Source of the DNA: DATJJW01 sp035491935
GTDB taxonomy: Bacteria > Pseudomonadota > Alphaproteobacteria > ATCC43930 > CGMCC-115725
Direction: 5' to 3'
Assembly (NCBI GenBank): GCA_035491935.1
Contig: DATJJW010000236.1
Span: forward strand, 1-5,515
Length of the DNA: 5,515 nucleotides
Position numbers and translations under genes: made by a program. The notes under the pieces are model-generated. The model had not been told where the DNA came from. It did no database searches and saw only the letters and a list, made by a program, of their open reading frames with translations. Shown in pieces: positions 1 to 5,515 of this stretch; positions within the stretch are counted from its first letter, which is position 1, and each line of letters opens with the position of its first letter.

Positions 1-727
1 TGTCGATCCGCTGTTCGATACGGATAATGTCCGCCGGCTATCCAGCAAATTCGGCGCTGTGGACGTCACCCTGGTCTCGACATCCGGCGCACCGTTGGCG
101 AGCCTGTCCCACGGCAAGCCCGGACGCTTCGGCTTCCTGCCCAATCCGGTCGACGCCTCGATCGAAAGCGGCCGCAACCATGAGCGCGCGAACCTGCCGC
201 ATACGCTCTTCTATGTCTGCGGCACGGGCGCCATGACCCGCAACATCCTGGGTCAGGACCAGGTCATGGACAGCTTCCTGACCGAACTGGATCGGCGTCT
301 GCCGACCCTCAACTCGCTCTATGGCGGCTGCATGGGCCGTCCCTACCTCACCGGTGCGGCTTATCAGGCCGCCCTCGAATCGGCGGCGATCGGCCTCAAT
401 ATCAGCCGGCGCAACGACGTGCCGCTCTATAGCTCCGACCGCGTCGCCCATATGATCGGCAACGGCCAGGTCCTGGCCATCGAGCGCGCAACCGGCTACG
501 GCACGCTGTTTGGGGAGGATGAGCTACTGTTCTTCTCCTCACATGACGAGTTGATAGGAAAGCTGGCGGCACTCCACGCCGACGACGCCCAGCGCCGGAA
601 ACTCGCGGCCAACGGCTATCGCCGCTACTATGACCTCTTCAACGAACGCCGGGTTGCACGCTACCTGGTCGACGCGGCCTTCGGCCGGGTCGAACCGGCG
701 GATTATGAGTGGCCGACACTGATCTAG
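1..727 (+). CDS. CgeB-like family 1 glycosyltransferase, 3' part
   Basis: The reading frame is open from base 2 at the left edge to a TAG at 725-727, giving 241 visible C-terminal residues; the true start lies outside the window. A GTG at 59 is inside this frame and there is no reason to treat it as the start. Visible residues about 117-226 resemble the C-terminal nucleotide-sugar-binding half of CgeB-like/group 1 (GT-B fold) glycosyltransferases: GLNISRRND, then LYSSDRVAHMIGNG, then ERATGYGTLF, then a helix-rich end with DDAQRRKLAANGYRRYYDLFN. The expected role is transfer of a sugar from an activated donor to a surface polysaccharide, glycan or glycoprotein; donor and acceptor cannot be told from this piece. 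The family call rests on remembered motif pattern, without a search. The next gene is 97 bases downstream with its own ribosome binding site, so they need not be one operon. I see no convincing terminator in the gap. Confidence 0.8.
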   Translation, partial: VDPLFDTDNVRRLSSKFGAVDVTLVSTSGAPLASLSHGKPGRFGFLPNPVDASIESGRNHERANLPHTLFYVCGTGAMTRNILGQDQVMDSFLTELDRRLPTLNSLYGGCMGRPYLTGAAYQAALESAAIGLNISRRNDVPLYSSDRVAHMIGNGQVLAIERATGYGTLFGEDELLFFSSHDELIGKLAALHADDAQRRKLAANGYRRYYDLFNERRVARYLVDAAFGRVEPADYEWPTLI

Positions 728-824
728 GTAGCACCTTCGCCTCTTTGTCGCCACAATCCATGCAACCCTTTTCGGGGCCGTGAAATTTCTCCTTCTGCAG
801 GTGGCATGGAGGGAGAGGTAAAAT

Positions 825-1019
825 ATGGCAACGACTGAGACGAGTCCGGCAGAGCAGACTCACGACTTCCACCTGCTGATCGACGGCGATCCGCGTGACA
901 TCGCCTTCAGCACCCTGCGCGAGGCGGAGAACGCGGTGAGCGGGCTGGTGCGCCCCGGCCGCACCATCGCCATCGTCGACGGCCGTACCAAGCGGGTCGT
1001 GCGCCGCTTCGAGCAATAG
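825..1019 (+). CDS. Small hypothetical protein, 64 aa
   Basis: I do not recognise this protein. It is a complete 64-codon gene from ATG 825 to TAG 1017-1019. The start is supported by purine-rich Shine-Dalgarno sequence directly upstream: GGAGG at 808-812 and GAGAGG at 813-818, the latter 6 bases from the ATG. The first 12 residues are polar and probably disordered. After them comes a likely strand (DFHLLIDGD, 14-22), a helix (STLREAENAVSGLV, 29-42) and two strands around a turn (TIAIVDGRTKRVVRRF, 47-62), which suggests a small compact beta-alpha-beta-beta domain. There is no signal peptide, membrane segment or cysteine. It lies 75 bases before the basic 103-aa protein on the same strand, so the two may be co-transcribed. 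Codon use is GC-rich like the neighbours. I am fairly sure that it is a gene, but its function is unknown. Confidence 0.72.
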   Translation: MATTETSPAEQTHDFHLLIDGDPRDIAFSTLREAENAVSGLVRPGRTIAIVDGRTKRVVRRFEQ

Positions 1020-1094
1020 CCAATCCAGCCATAAGGAACCATTAGCACCATCCGAGCATGGGTCTTTGAAGACTCACATGAAGGAGGGACCGCC

Positions 1095-1406
1095 ATGGCA
1101 CGTGGCGACAAATCGAAATACACCGACAAGCAGGAGCGCAAGGCCGACCACATCGCCGAAAGCTACGAAAGCCGCGGCGTATCCGAGGGTGAGGCCGAGC
1201 GCCGGGCCTGGGCCACCGTCAACAAGGAGAGCGGCGGCGGCAACAAGAGCGGCTCGGGCCGCGGCAAGGCCGATACGCACCAGGCCTCCCACCGCGGCGG
1301 CCGCATCGGCGGCGCCGCCTCGTCCAAGCGCAGTGCCGCCGATCGCTCGGCCTCCGCCAAGAAAGCGGCGGCCACCCGCAAGCGCAACGCCGAAACCATG
1401 CACTGA
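1095..1406 (+). CDS. Small very basic 'plasmid stabilization'-type protein
   Basis: A complete 103-aa gene, ATG 1095 to TGA 1404-1406, preceded by a near-ideal Shine-Dalgarno AAGGAGG at 1081-1087 with 7 bases to the ATG. This fixes the start and suggests strong translation. Residues 1-48 form a conserved-looking block: MARGDKSKYTDKQ, then a helix with YESRGVSEGEAERRAW (24-39), then ATVNKESGGGNKSG. The rest is low complexity and rich in Lys, Arg, Ala, Ser and Gly, with HRGGRIGGAAS (66-76) and a histone-H1-like AKKAAATRKR stretch (88-97). Proteins with this signature are widespread in proteobacterial chromosomes and are often labelled 'plasmid stabilization protein', but I know of no firm function and nothing plasmid-like is nearby. 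The charge pattern suggests binding to nucleic acid or another polyanion; that is inference. It may be co-transcribed with the 64-aa gene upstream, and it converges on the PBP gene. Confidence 0.85.
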   Translation: MARGDKSKYTDKQERKADHIAESYESRGVSEGEAERRAWATVNKESGGGNKSGSGRGKADTHQASHRGGRIGGAASSKRSAADRSASAKKAAATRKRNAETMH

Positions 1407-1454
1407 TCGCCGGGGCATTGATCATCGGCGACCTCCGGGATTGGCCCCGGCGAT
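1406..1454. terminator. Inverted repeat between convergent genes, possible terminator
   Basis: ATCGCCGGGGC at 1406-1416 is a perfect 11-bp inverted repeat of GCCCCGGCGAT at 1444-1454, enclosing a 27-base loop. The left arm overlaps the last base of the TGA of the basic-protein gene, and the right arm ends 7 bases from the PBP stop codon. A position between two converging stops fits a shared terminator. Against a standard intrinsic terminator, neither strand has a T run after the stem and the loop is long. A competing shorter hairpin, TCGCCG 1407-1412 with CGGCGA 1426-1431, is also possible. Confidence 0.45.
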
Positions 1455-1461
1455 AAGGAGG

Positions 1462-3486
1462 TCAGCGGCGGTTGTTGTCCGGTTTCGGCCCGTCGCCGAT
1501 GCCGATCGCCGCCAGCCCCCGCGAGAGGAAGTTGCCGATGGCGTCGCCGACATCCGGGCCAGAGGAGCCCTGCGCCGGATTGTTGCTGGCGACCGCCGGA
1601 TTCGGCGGCGGTGGCGCAGCCAGGCCCGGCAGCGGGTTGGGCGGCACGTCCTTCAGCGCCTCCATCATGAAGGCATGCCAGGCTTGGGCCGGCATGATGC
1701 CGCCGGTGGCGCGGCGCATCGGGCTGTTGTCGTCATTACCGAACCAGACGCCGGTCACCAGGTCGGGCGTGTAGCCCTCGAACCAGGCATCGCGGAAATC
1801 GGAGGTGGTGCCGGTCTTGCCGGCGGCCGGCCGGCCGATCGCTGCAGCCTTGCCGGTACCATGGGCGATGACGCCGGCCAGAAGGCGGTTCATCTCCGCC
1901 ACGATGTTGGGCGCGACCAGCCTGCCCGGACCACCGCCGGTACGCCGGTAGAGCACCTTGCCCTGGGCATCCTTGACCTCGACAATACCATAGGGCCAGA
2001 CGCCATAGCCGCCATTGGCCATCACCGCATAGGCGGAGGTCAGGTCGAGCATCGACACCTCGCCGGTGCCGAGCGCGATGCTGAGATTCCTGGGCAGATC
2101 GCTGGTGATGCCGAGGCGATGGGCGGTGTCGACGACATTGGCGACGCCGACCCTCTGCGCCACTTCGACCGCCACCGTGTTGAGCGACTGGGCCACAGCT
2201 TCGCCCATGGTGACATTGCCGAGAAAGCCCGGTTCGTAGTCGTGCACATGCCAATTGCCGATACTGATCGGCCCGTCGAAGAAGGTGTCGCTCGGATGCA
2301 TGCCGGCTTCGAGCGCGGTCAGGTAGACGAACAGCTTGAAGGAAGATCCCGGCTGGCGCTCCGCCTGGGTCACGCGGTTGAATTGACTGGTGGCGTAGTC
2401 CTTGCCCCCCACCATGGCGCGGATGGCGCCGTCGGGCGACATCGCCAGCAGCATGCCCTGGGTCGCGTGGTAGCGCGGGCCTTCCTTGTCGAGGGTCGAT
2501 GCGATGATCGACTGCGCAGCCTGCTGCATGATCGGGTCGAGGGTCGTTTCGACCGTGACATCGCCCGTGTAATTGTCGTCGGCCAGCTGGTCCTGTACCC
2601 AATCCGCGAAATAACGTGGCCCCGCCTTGGTGTTGGGCAGCACGGCGGTCAGGCTTTTGCTTTCGGCGGCGGCGGTGTCCGCCTGGGCCTGGGTCAGGTA
2701 GTCGGAGTGCACCATGTTTTCCAGCACCACCCGGGCACGCTTGGCCGCCAGCCCCGGATCATGTGCCGGGCTGTAATAGGAAGGCGCCCTGAGCAGCCCG
2801 GCGATCACCGCGCATTGGAAGGTGTCGAGGTCGCGCGCGGATTTGCCGAAATAGCGCCGGGCCGCGGCATCGACGCCATAGGCGCCGGCGCCCAGATAGA
2901 CGCGATTGAGATAGATCTCCAGCAACTGGTCCTTGGTGTAATGCTGCTCCAGCCAGACGGCGATCACCGCTTCCTGCAGCTTGCGCGACAAGGTGCGCTG
3001 CGGCGTCAGGAATACGTTCTTGGCCAATTGCTGGGTGATGGTGCTGCCGCCTTGGATCATATGGCCGGTGCGGATATCGACCCAGAGCGCGCGGAGGAGG
3101 CCGATGGGATCGATGCCGAAATGGCTGTAGAAGCGTCGGTCCTCGGTCGCGATCACCGCCTCGGGCAGTGCCTTGGGCATATCGGCCAGATGCAGCGTCT
3201 GGCCATAGACATCGCCATATGTCGCGATAGTCGAGCCGTCATCGGCAAGCAGCGTCACCGAAGGCTTATGCTCGAAACGCATCCAATCGTTGCCGGTTGG
3301 CAGGTTGAGATAGACATAGGCCGCCAACCCGGCGGCCAGCAACAGACCCCAGGCGAACAACACGCCGGCGCAACGCAGCACGAATCGGCGCCAGCCGCCT
3401 CCGCTCTTCCGTGCCTTGCGATCGTTGCCGGGCGCCTTTGCGGTATCCCGGCGCCCGTTTCCCCAGCCTTTCGGCCCCAATGCCAT
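1462..3486 (-). CDS. Bifunctional penicillin-binding protein, PBP1A family
   Basis: A class A PBP that polymerises lipid II into glycan strands and cross-links the stem peptides, anchored in the inner membrane and acting in the periplasm. Counting from ATG 3486 (674 aa), there is a basic cytoplasmic tail, one membrane segment at about 35-60, and then a GT51 glycosyltransferase domain. GT51 motifs are EDRRFYSHFG with catalytic Glu115, GGSTITQQLAKN (146-157), KLQE (169-172), LLEIYLN (188-194) and YFGK (212-215). The transpeptidase domain has SSFK with nucleophile Ser381 and Lys384, SLN at 434-436 and KTGTT from Lys557. All key residues are present, so the enzyme should be active. The C-terminus (about 617-674) is Pro/Asn-rich and probably disordered. 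Length is normal for a short PBP1A without large inserts. A GTG at 3495, three codons upstream, is an alternative start; the ATG is preferred although its only Shine-Dalgarno-like sequence, GGGA, is close to it. The stop is TGA at 1464-1462. The gene is divergent from tonB. Confidence 0.96.
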   Translation of the reverse strand: MALGPKGWGNGRRDTAKAPGNDRKARKSGGGWRRFVLRCAGVLFAWGLLLAAGLAAYVYLNLPTGNDWMRFEHKPSVTLLADDGSTIATYGDVYGQTLHLADMPKALPEAVIATEDRRFYSHFGIDPIGLLRALWVDIRTGHMIQGGSTITQQLAKNVFLTPQRTLSRKLQEAVIAVWLEQHYTKDQLLEIYLNRVYLGAGAYGVDAAARRYFGKSARDLDTFQCAVIAGLLRAPSYYSPAHDPGLAAKRARVVLENMVHSDYLTQAQADTAAAESKSLTAVLPNTKAGPRYFADWVQDQLADDNYTGDVTVETTLDPIMQQAAQSIIASTLDKEGPRYHATQGMLLAMSPDGAIRAMVGGKDYATSQFNRVTQAERQPGSSFKLFVYLTALEAGMHPSDTFFDGPISIGNWHVHDYEPGFLGNVTMGEAVAQSLNTVAVEVAQRVGVANVVDTAHRLGITSDLPRNLSIALGTGEVSMLDLTSAYAVMANGGYGVWPYGIVEVKDAQGKVLYRRTGGGPGRLVAPNIVAEMNRLLAGVIAHGTGKAAAIGRPAAGKTGTTSDFRDAWFEGYTPDLVTGVWFGNDDNSPMRRATGGIMPAQAWHAFMMEALKDVPPNPLPGLAAPPPPNPAVASNNPAQGSSGPDVGDAIGNFLSRGLAAIGIGDGPKPDNNRR

Positions 3487-3659
3487 GCTTCCCACTTTCG
3501 AAATCGACCGGATGCGCCGTCCCAGGCATCCCGTCTCGAAACAGCCTTCGCATCCCGTCCTATTCGGTGCTACCAGAGTTTGGCGTCAATGCGGCCGAGT
3601 TTGTGATCGTTCCCGCGTATAAACGTCAAACGGACAATTCGGAGCGACAGACCTCGAGC
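3487..3659. promoter_or_regulatory. Divergent intergenic region of the PBP and tonB genes
   Basis: These 173 bases must hold the start signals for both divergent genes. Toward the PBP gene, the minus strand has two -35-like TTGACG hexamers exactly 40 bases apart, at 3589-3584 and 3629-3624. Neither has a good -10 at normal spacing; the nearer one has only CGAATA at 3566-3561, 17 bases on. Toward tonB, TATAAA at 3618-3623 resembles a -10 and sits about 37 bases before the chosen ATG, but no matching -35 was found. The assignment is weak and rests on motif similarity only. Confidence 0.25.
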
Positions 3660-4661
3660 ATGGACAGGAGCGCCCCGATCACCGGCCCCTCGGCCAGGCT
3701 CGCGGGGTTTCCGGACCAGATGTCGCTTTCGCTGGATACGACATCGCCGGATGCGCCGCCGCCGTCCGAAGGCCATGCCCCGCTGTCGGCGGATGCGACG
3801 GAGGGCTGGAGTCGTCGCCGCCTCATCACCGTACTCGGGCTGGCGATCCTGATCCATGCGCTGCTGATCGGCGGCATCGTTTGGTATTCGGCCGTGCCGC
3901 CTCCGATCGTCTTCCGCGTGATCCCGGTGCGGATCGTGCCCGAAGTGCCACCTCCCCCGCGCAAACCGCCGCCGAAACCCAGGCCGGTCCAGAAATCCGC
4001 GCCCAAACCAGCGCCGAAGCCCCAGCCCAAACCGCAACCCAAGCCATCCGAGCAGAAGCCGCCGCCGCGGGGACCATTGGCATCGGAGGAGACGGGCGAC
4101 GTCAACGCGCCGCCGGATTCGAAGAAATTCGTCCAGACGCCGCCGGCCGGCGAACGGAAACCGGTCAATGGCGGCGAAAAGCCAAAGCCCAAAGGCGAAA
4201 CCGCTCTAGACGCCGCACCGAAGCTCACGCCGAACCCGGCGGCCCTGGGCAAGGACCAACCGCCGAAACTCCCGGATTTCCCCGATCTCACCGCAGGTGG
4301 TCCGACCGAGCCCGCGCCCCAGGAAAAGCCGCGCCCAAGTGGTCACCGCGGTAAGGTGCCTGGCCCTGACGCCACCAAGAACGAATATCTGGCCTACCTC
4401 AAGCAGCTGATCACCGCTCATGGGGATATCCTGTTCGATCAGGCGGCCGGACGCGGGGGAGATATCGCCCTCTCGATCAATATCCTGCCGAGCGGCCATG
4501 TCGTCTGGGTAGAGGTTTCCAAGAGCTCCGGCTATCCCGATATCGATCAAGCGGCGGTGGCTATGGTCAATGCCGTCGGCGATTTCCCGCCCCTTCCGAA
4601 ATATTTCGGCCACGAAGGCGTCACCCTGACCTTCACCGCGACTTTGCAAAACAAGCGGTAG
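3660..4661 (+). CDS. TonB-family energy transducer
   Basis: TonB proteins span the periplasm and pass proton-motive energy from ExbB/ExbD to outer-membrane receptors. From ATG 3660 the protein has 333 residues: a cytoplasmic tail with RRR before the membrane, one uncleaved membrane segment at about 54-79, a Lys/Pro-rich spacer with repeated KP and PKP (102-137), a longer Pro-rich linker to about 235, and a TonB C-terminal domain (about 240-331) with GGDIALSINILPSGHV, VEVSKSSGYPDIDQAA and a closing strand LTFTATLQ. His66 in the membrane segment fits the functional His of TonB; the residue four before it is Ala62, where E. coli TonB has Ser. The frame is open back to 3411, but the earlier part overlaps the PBP start and reads as shadow sequence. 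ATG 3720 is an alternative start; neither has a strong ribosome binding site. No exbB, exbD or receptor gene is in the window, so the partner is unknown. TolA-like or other TonB-domain proteins are possible alternatives. Confidence 0.88.
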   Translation: MDRSAPITGPSARLAGFPDQMSLSLDTTSPDAPPPSEGHAPLSADATEGWSRRRLITVLGLAILIHALLIGGIVWYSAVPPPIVFRVIPVRIVPEVPPPPRKPPPKPRPVQKSAPKPAPKPQPKPQPKPSEQKPPPRGPLASEETGDVNAPPDSKKFVQTPPAGERKPVNGGEKPKPKGETALDAAPKLTPNPAALGKDQPPKLPDFPDLTAGGPTEPAPQEKPRPSGHRGKVPGPDATKNEYLAYLKQLITAHGDILFDQAAGRGGDIALSINILPSGHVVWVEVSKSSGYPDIDQAAVAMVNAVGDFPPLPKYFGHEGVTLTFTATLQNKR

Positions 4662-4672
4662 TCCAAAACAGA

Positions 4673-4705
4673 AAAGCCGCAGAAAGCTAGGCTTTCTGCG
4701 GCTTT
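4673..4705. terminator. Bidirectional intrinsic terminator shared by tonB and tRNA-Lys
   Basis: A perfect 15-bp stem (arms 4673-4687 and 4691-4705) closes on a 3-base loop at 4688-4690. The stem has a GC core, GCCGC/GCGGC, flanked by A/T pairs. On the minus strand the stem ends in TTTTCTGTTTT, a good U-rich tail for the tRNA transcript, and begins 4 bases after the CCA end. On the plus strand it begins 11 bases after the tonB stop but ends in only TTT, so termination in that direction may be weaker. Confidence 0.88.
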
Positions 4706-4709
4706 GAAC

Positions 4710-4785
<76 letters not shown>

Positions 4786-4799
4786 CCGAGGGAGGCCGC

Positions 4800-4829
4800 T
4801 GTATAGCGGAAGCCTGGCGACCCTGTCGA
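4800..4829 (-). promoter_or_regulatory. Promoter candidate for tRNA-Lys
   Basis: On the minus strand, TCGACA at 4829-4824 matches five of six -35 consensus bases. It is followed after 18 bases by TATACA at 4805-4800, which matches TATA of the -10 (17 bases if CTATAC is taken). Transcription would start about 4793, leaving a leader of roughly 8 bases before the tRNA 5' end at 4785, which is typical of a tRNA gene. The -35 overlaps one arm of the inverted repeat CTGTCGA 4823-4829 / TCGACAG 4847-4853. Confidence 0.6.
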
Positions 4830-5248
4830 GGGGTTTTGCGCACCGATCGACAGCATAGGCGCTATCGAATCTCGTCAGGGTTCCGCGTGCCGTGAGCGGC
4901 GGCATTCCTGCACCAGGACCACACTCCGTTAGATTGTGCCCATATCAAGGTAATTCCAGGGCATTTCGGACCTTCTTCGTCTCCGTCCATTGACAGCGGC
5001 GGAACCGAATGTCCAAATCCCATGGCAGGTCCAGGGTTGGAATGACGGCCCACATTCCCGTTAGTTCCGCCGCAAGCCCTCCTACGACGCACCTCGCTCC
5101 ACCATCGCAACCGGGTCACCACGGGAACCGCCGAATGGCACCGGCATTCAATCCCTCATCGAATGGCTACCAGGAAACGAGTTTCGTGAAGTTTCCGCAT
5201 CACACTGGTCGGTCGGGTTCCTGCCCGGCGAGGCCTGCATAGAGTCCG
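4806..5248. other. Gene-free stretch between tRNA-Lys and the histidine kinase
   Basis: I see no convincing gene here. Short open frames exist on both strands (4862-5122 minus, 5009-5242 plus), but their products are rich in His, Arg, Trp or Pro without domain-like pattern and have no good ribosome binding site. The left end holds the tRNA promoter. The middle holds a long imperfect inverted repeat (4996-5073) and a perfect -35-like TTGACA at 4990-4995. The right part holds GTTTC repeats near 5173-5196. It could be a long regulatory leader for the kinase, a structured RNA or a decayed element; the sequence does not decide. Confidence 0.5.
4996..5073. repeat. Long imperfect inverted repeat / potential structured element
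   Basis: GCGGCGGAAC at 4996-5005 is a perfect 10-bp inverted repeat of GTTCCGCCGC at 5064-5073. Inside it, after a 1-base and 6-base asymmetric bulge, GAATGT 5007-5012 pairs with ACATTC 5052-5057. Further in, CCAA 5013-5016 plus CCC 5019-5021 can pair with GGG 5034-5036 plus TTGG 5037-5040. The nested pairing could form one extended hairpin on either strand. There is no T run to make it a terminator. Confidence 0.5.
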
Positions 5249-5515
5249 ATGGCCGGATTCGTGCACCGCATCCGGGCGTTCTGGCGTGCCGACGACCTCA
5301 TTGCATTGCAGGCCGAGCGTGACAAACTTGCGCGTCTGCTGTCCGAGGCCGAGACGCGCGTTACGCGGCTGGAACGCGCGGTCGAGGCGCGCGAGCATTT
5401 CATCACCGTGGTCGGCCATGAGATGCGCAACCCGATGGCGCCGATCATGCTGGGTATCGAGCGCCTGTCGCAGCTGGTCGAACGCGGTGACTACGACCGG
5501 GTGCGCGCGCAGATC
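5249..5515 (+). CDS. Histidine kinase, N-terminal part (HisKA domain)
   Basis: An open frame of 89 codons runs from ATG 5249 off the right edge. An in-frame TAG at 5240-5242 lies just upstream, so the start cannot be further left; the ribosome binding site is weak (AGAG at 5241-5244). Residues about 15-50 (DDLIALQAERDKLARLL onward, with Leu/Ala heptad-like spacing) look like a coiled coil. They lead into a HisKA dimerisation and phosphoacceptor segment, REHFITVVGHEMRNPMAPIM, with His57 as the predicted autophosphorylated residue in a classic H-box. No membrane segment or signal peptide precedes it, so the protein is probably cytoplasmic, with no separate sensor domain before the HisKA. The ATP-binding domain, and any receiver domain, would lie beyond the window. 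HEMRNP with the following IMLGIERL fits hybrid or orphan kinases of proteobacteria, but its partner cannot be inferred. Confidence 0.87.
   Translation, partial: MAGFVHRIRAFWRADDLIALQAERDKLARLLSEAETRVTRLERAVEAREHFITVVGHEMRNPMAPIMLGIERLSQLVERGDYDRVRAQI

Noticed and set aside
59..61. The GTG at 59 as start of the glycosyltransferase.
   Set aside because: The frame is open and reads plausibly to the left edge, with no ribosome binding site before the GTG, so the gene continues upstream.
1035..1063. GGAACC upstream of the basic-protein gene as a general stress (EcfG-type) promoter.
   Set aside because: The expected GTT-type second element is not at the 16-17 base spacing; the nearest similar bases, GGTC at 1060, are too far.
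1066..3606. An 846-codon open frame on the plus strand antisense to the PBP gene.
   Set aside because: The minus strand here encodes a PBP with every catalytic motif intact. The antisense product is low complexity with no domain pattern, and it also runs through the basic-protein gene in another frame. Long antisense frames are expected in GC-rich coding DNA.
3411..3659. An N-terminal extension of the TonB frame back to 3411.
   Set aside because: It overlaps the 5' end of the PBP gene, has no TonB-like features, and would place extra sequence before a normal short cytoplasmic tail.
4862..5122. An 86-codon minus-strand frame in the gap before the kinase.
   Set aside because: It has no recognisable pattern or clear ribosome binding site, and it covers the inverted repeat; probably a chance frame.
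5009..5242. A 77-codon plus-strand frame just before the kinase.
   Set aside because: The composition is Pro/Ser/His-rich and unlike a folded protein, and no Shine-Dalgarno is visible.

Overview
The window is GC-rich DNA that looks like an ordinary bacterial chromosome, most likely from an alphaproteobacterium. The reasons are strong GC-ending codon use, a CgeB-like glycosyltransferase, a short 'plasmid stabilization'-type basic protein with the RGVS..EAERRAWATVNKESGGG signature, a PBP1A-type cell-wall synthase, a long Lys/Pro TonB and a soluble-looking histidine kinase. The genus cannot be read from the sequence alone. No phage, transposase, integrase or CRISPR signal was seen.

Layout, left to right. 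(1) 1-727, + strand: the 3' end of a glycosyltransferase gene that starts before the window. (2) 825-1019 and 1095-1406, + strand: two small genes with clear ribosome binding sites, one for an unrecognised 64-residue protein and one for a very basic 103-residue protein. (3) 1462-3486, - strand: a complete bifunctional penicillin-binding protein with all glycosyltransferase-51 and transpeptidase motifs intact. It converges on the small basic gene, and an 11-bp inverted repeat lies between them. (4) 3660-4661, + strand: a TonB-family energy transducer, divergent from the PBP gene. (5) 4710-4785, - strand: tRNA-Lys(CTT) with an encoded CCA end. It converges on tonB and shares a perfect 15-bp bidirectional terminator hairpin (4673-4705). 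A good promoter candidate lies just upstream of the tRNA. (6) About 4830-5248: a stretch without a convincing gene, holding an imperfect long inverted repeat (4996-5073) and small operator-like repeats. (7) 5249 to the right edge, + strand: the N-terminus of a histidine kinase with a coiled coil and an intact H-box, cut by the window end.

Functionally, most genes are envelope-related: sugar transfer, peptidoglycan synthesis and TonB energy coupling. They are arranged as separate, often convergent or divergent units rather than one operon. No clearly new system is visible. The least explained parts are the 64-aa/103-aa small-gene pair and the structured gene-free stretch before the kinase.
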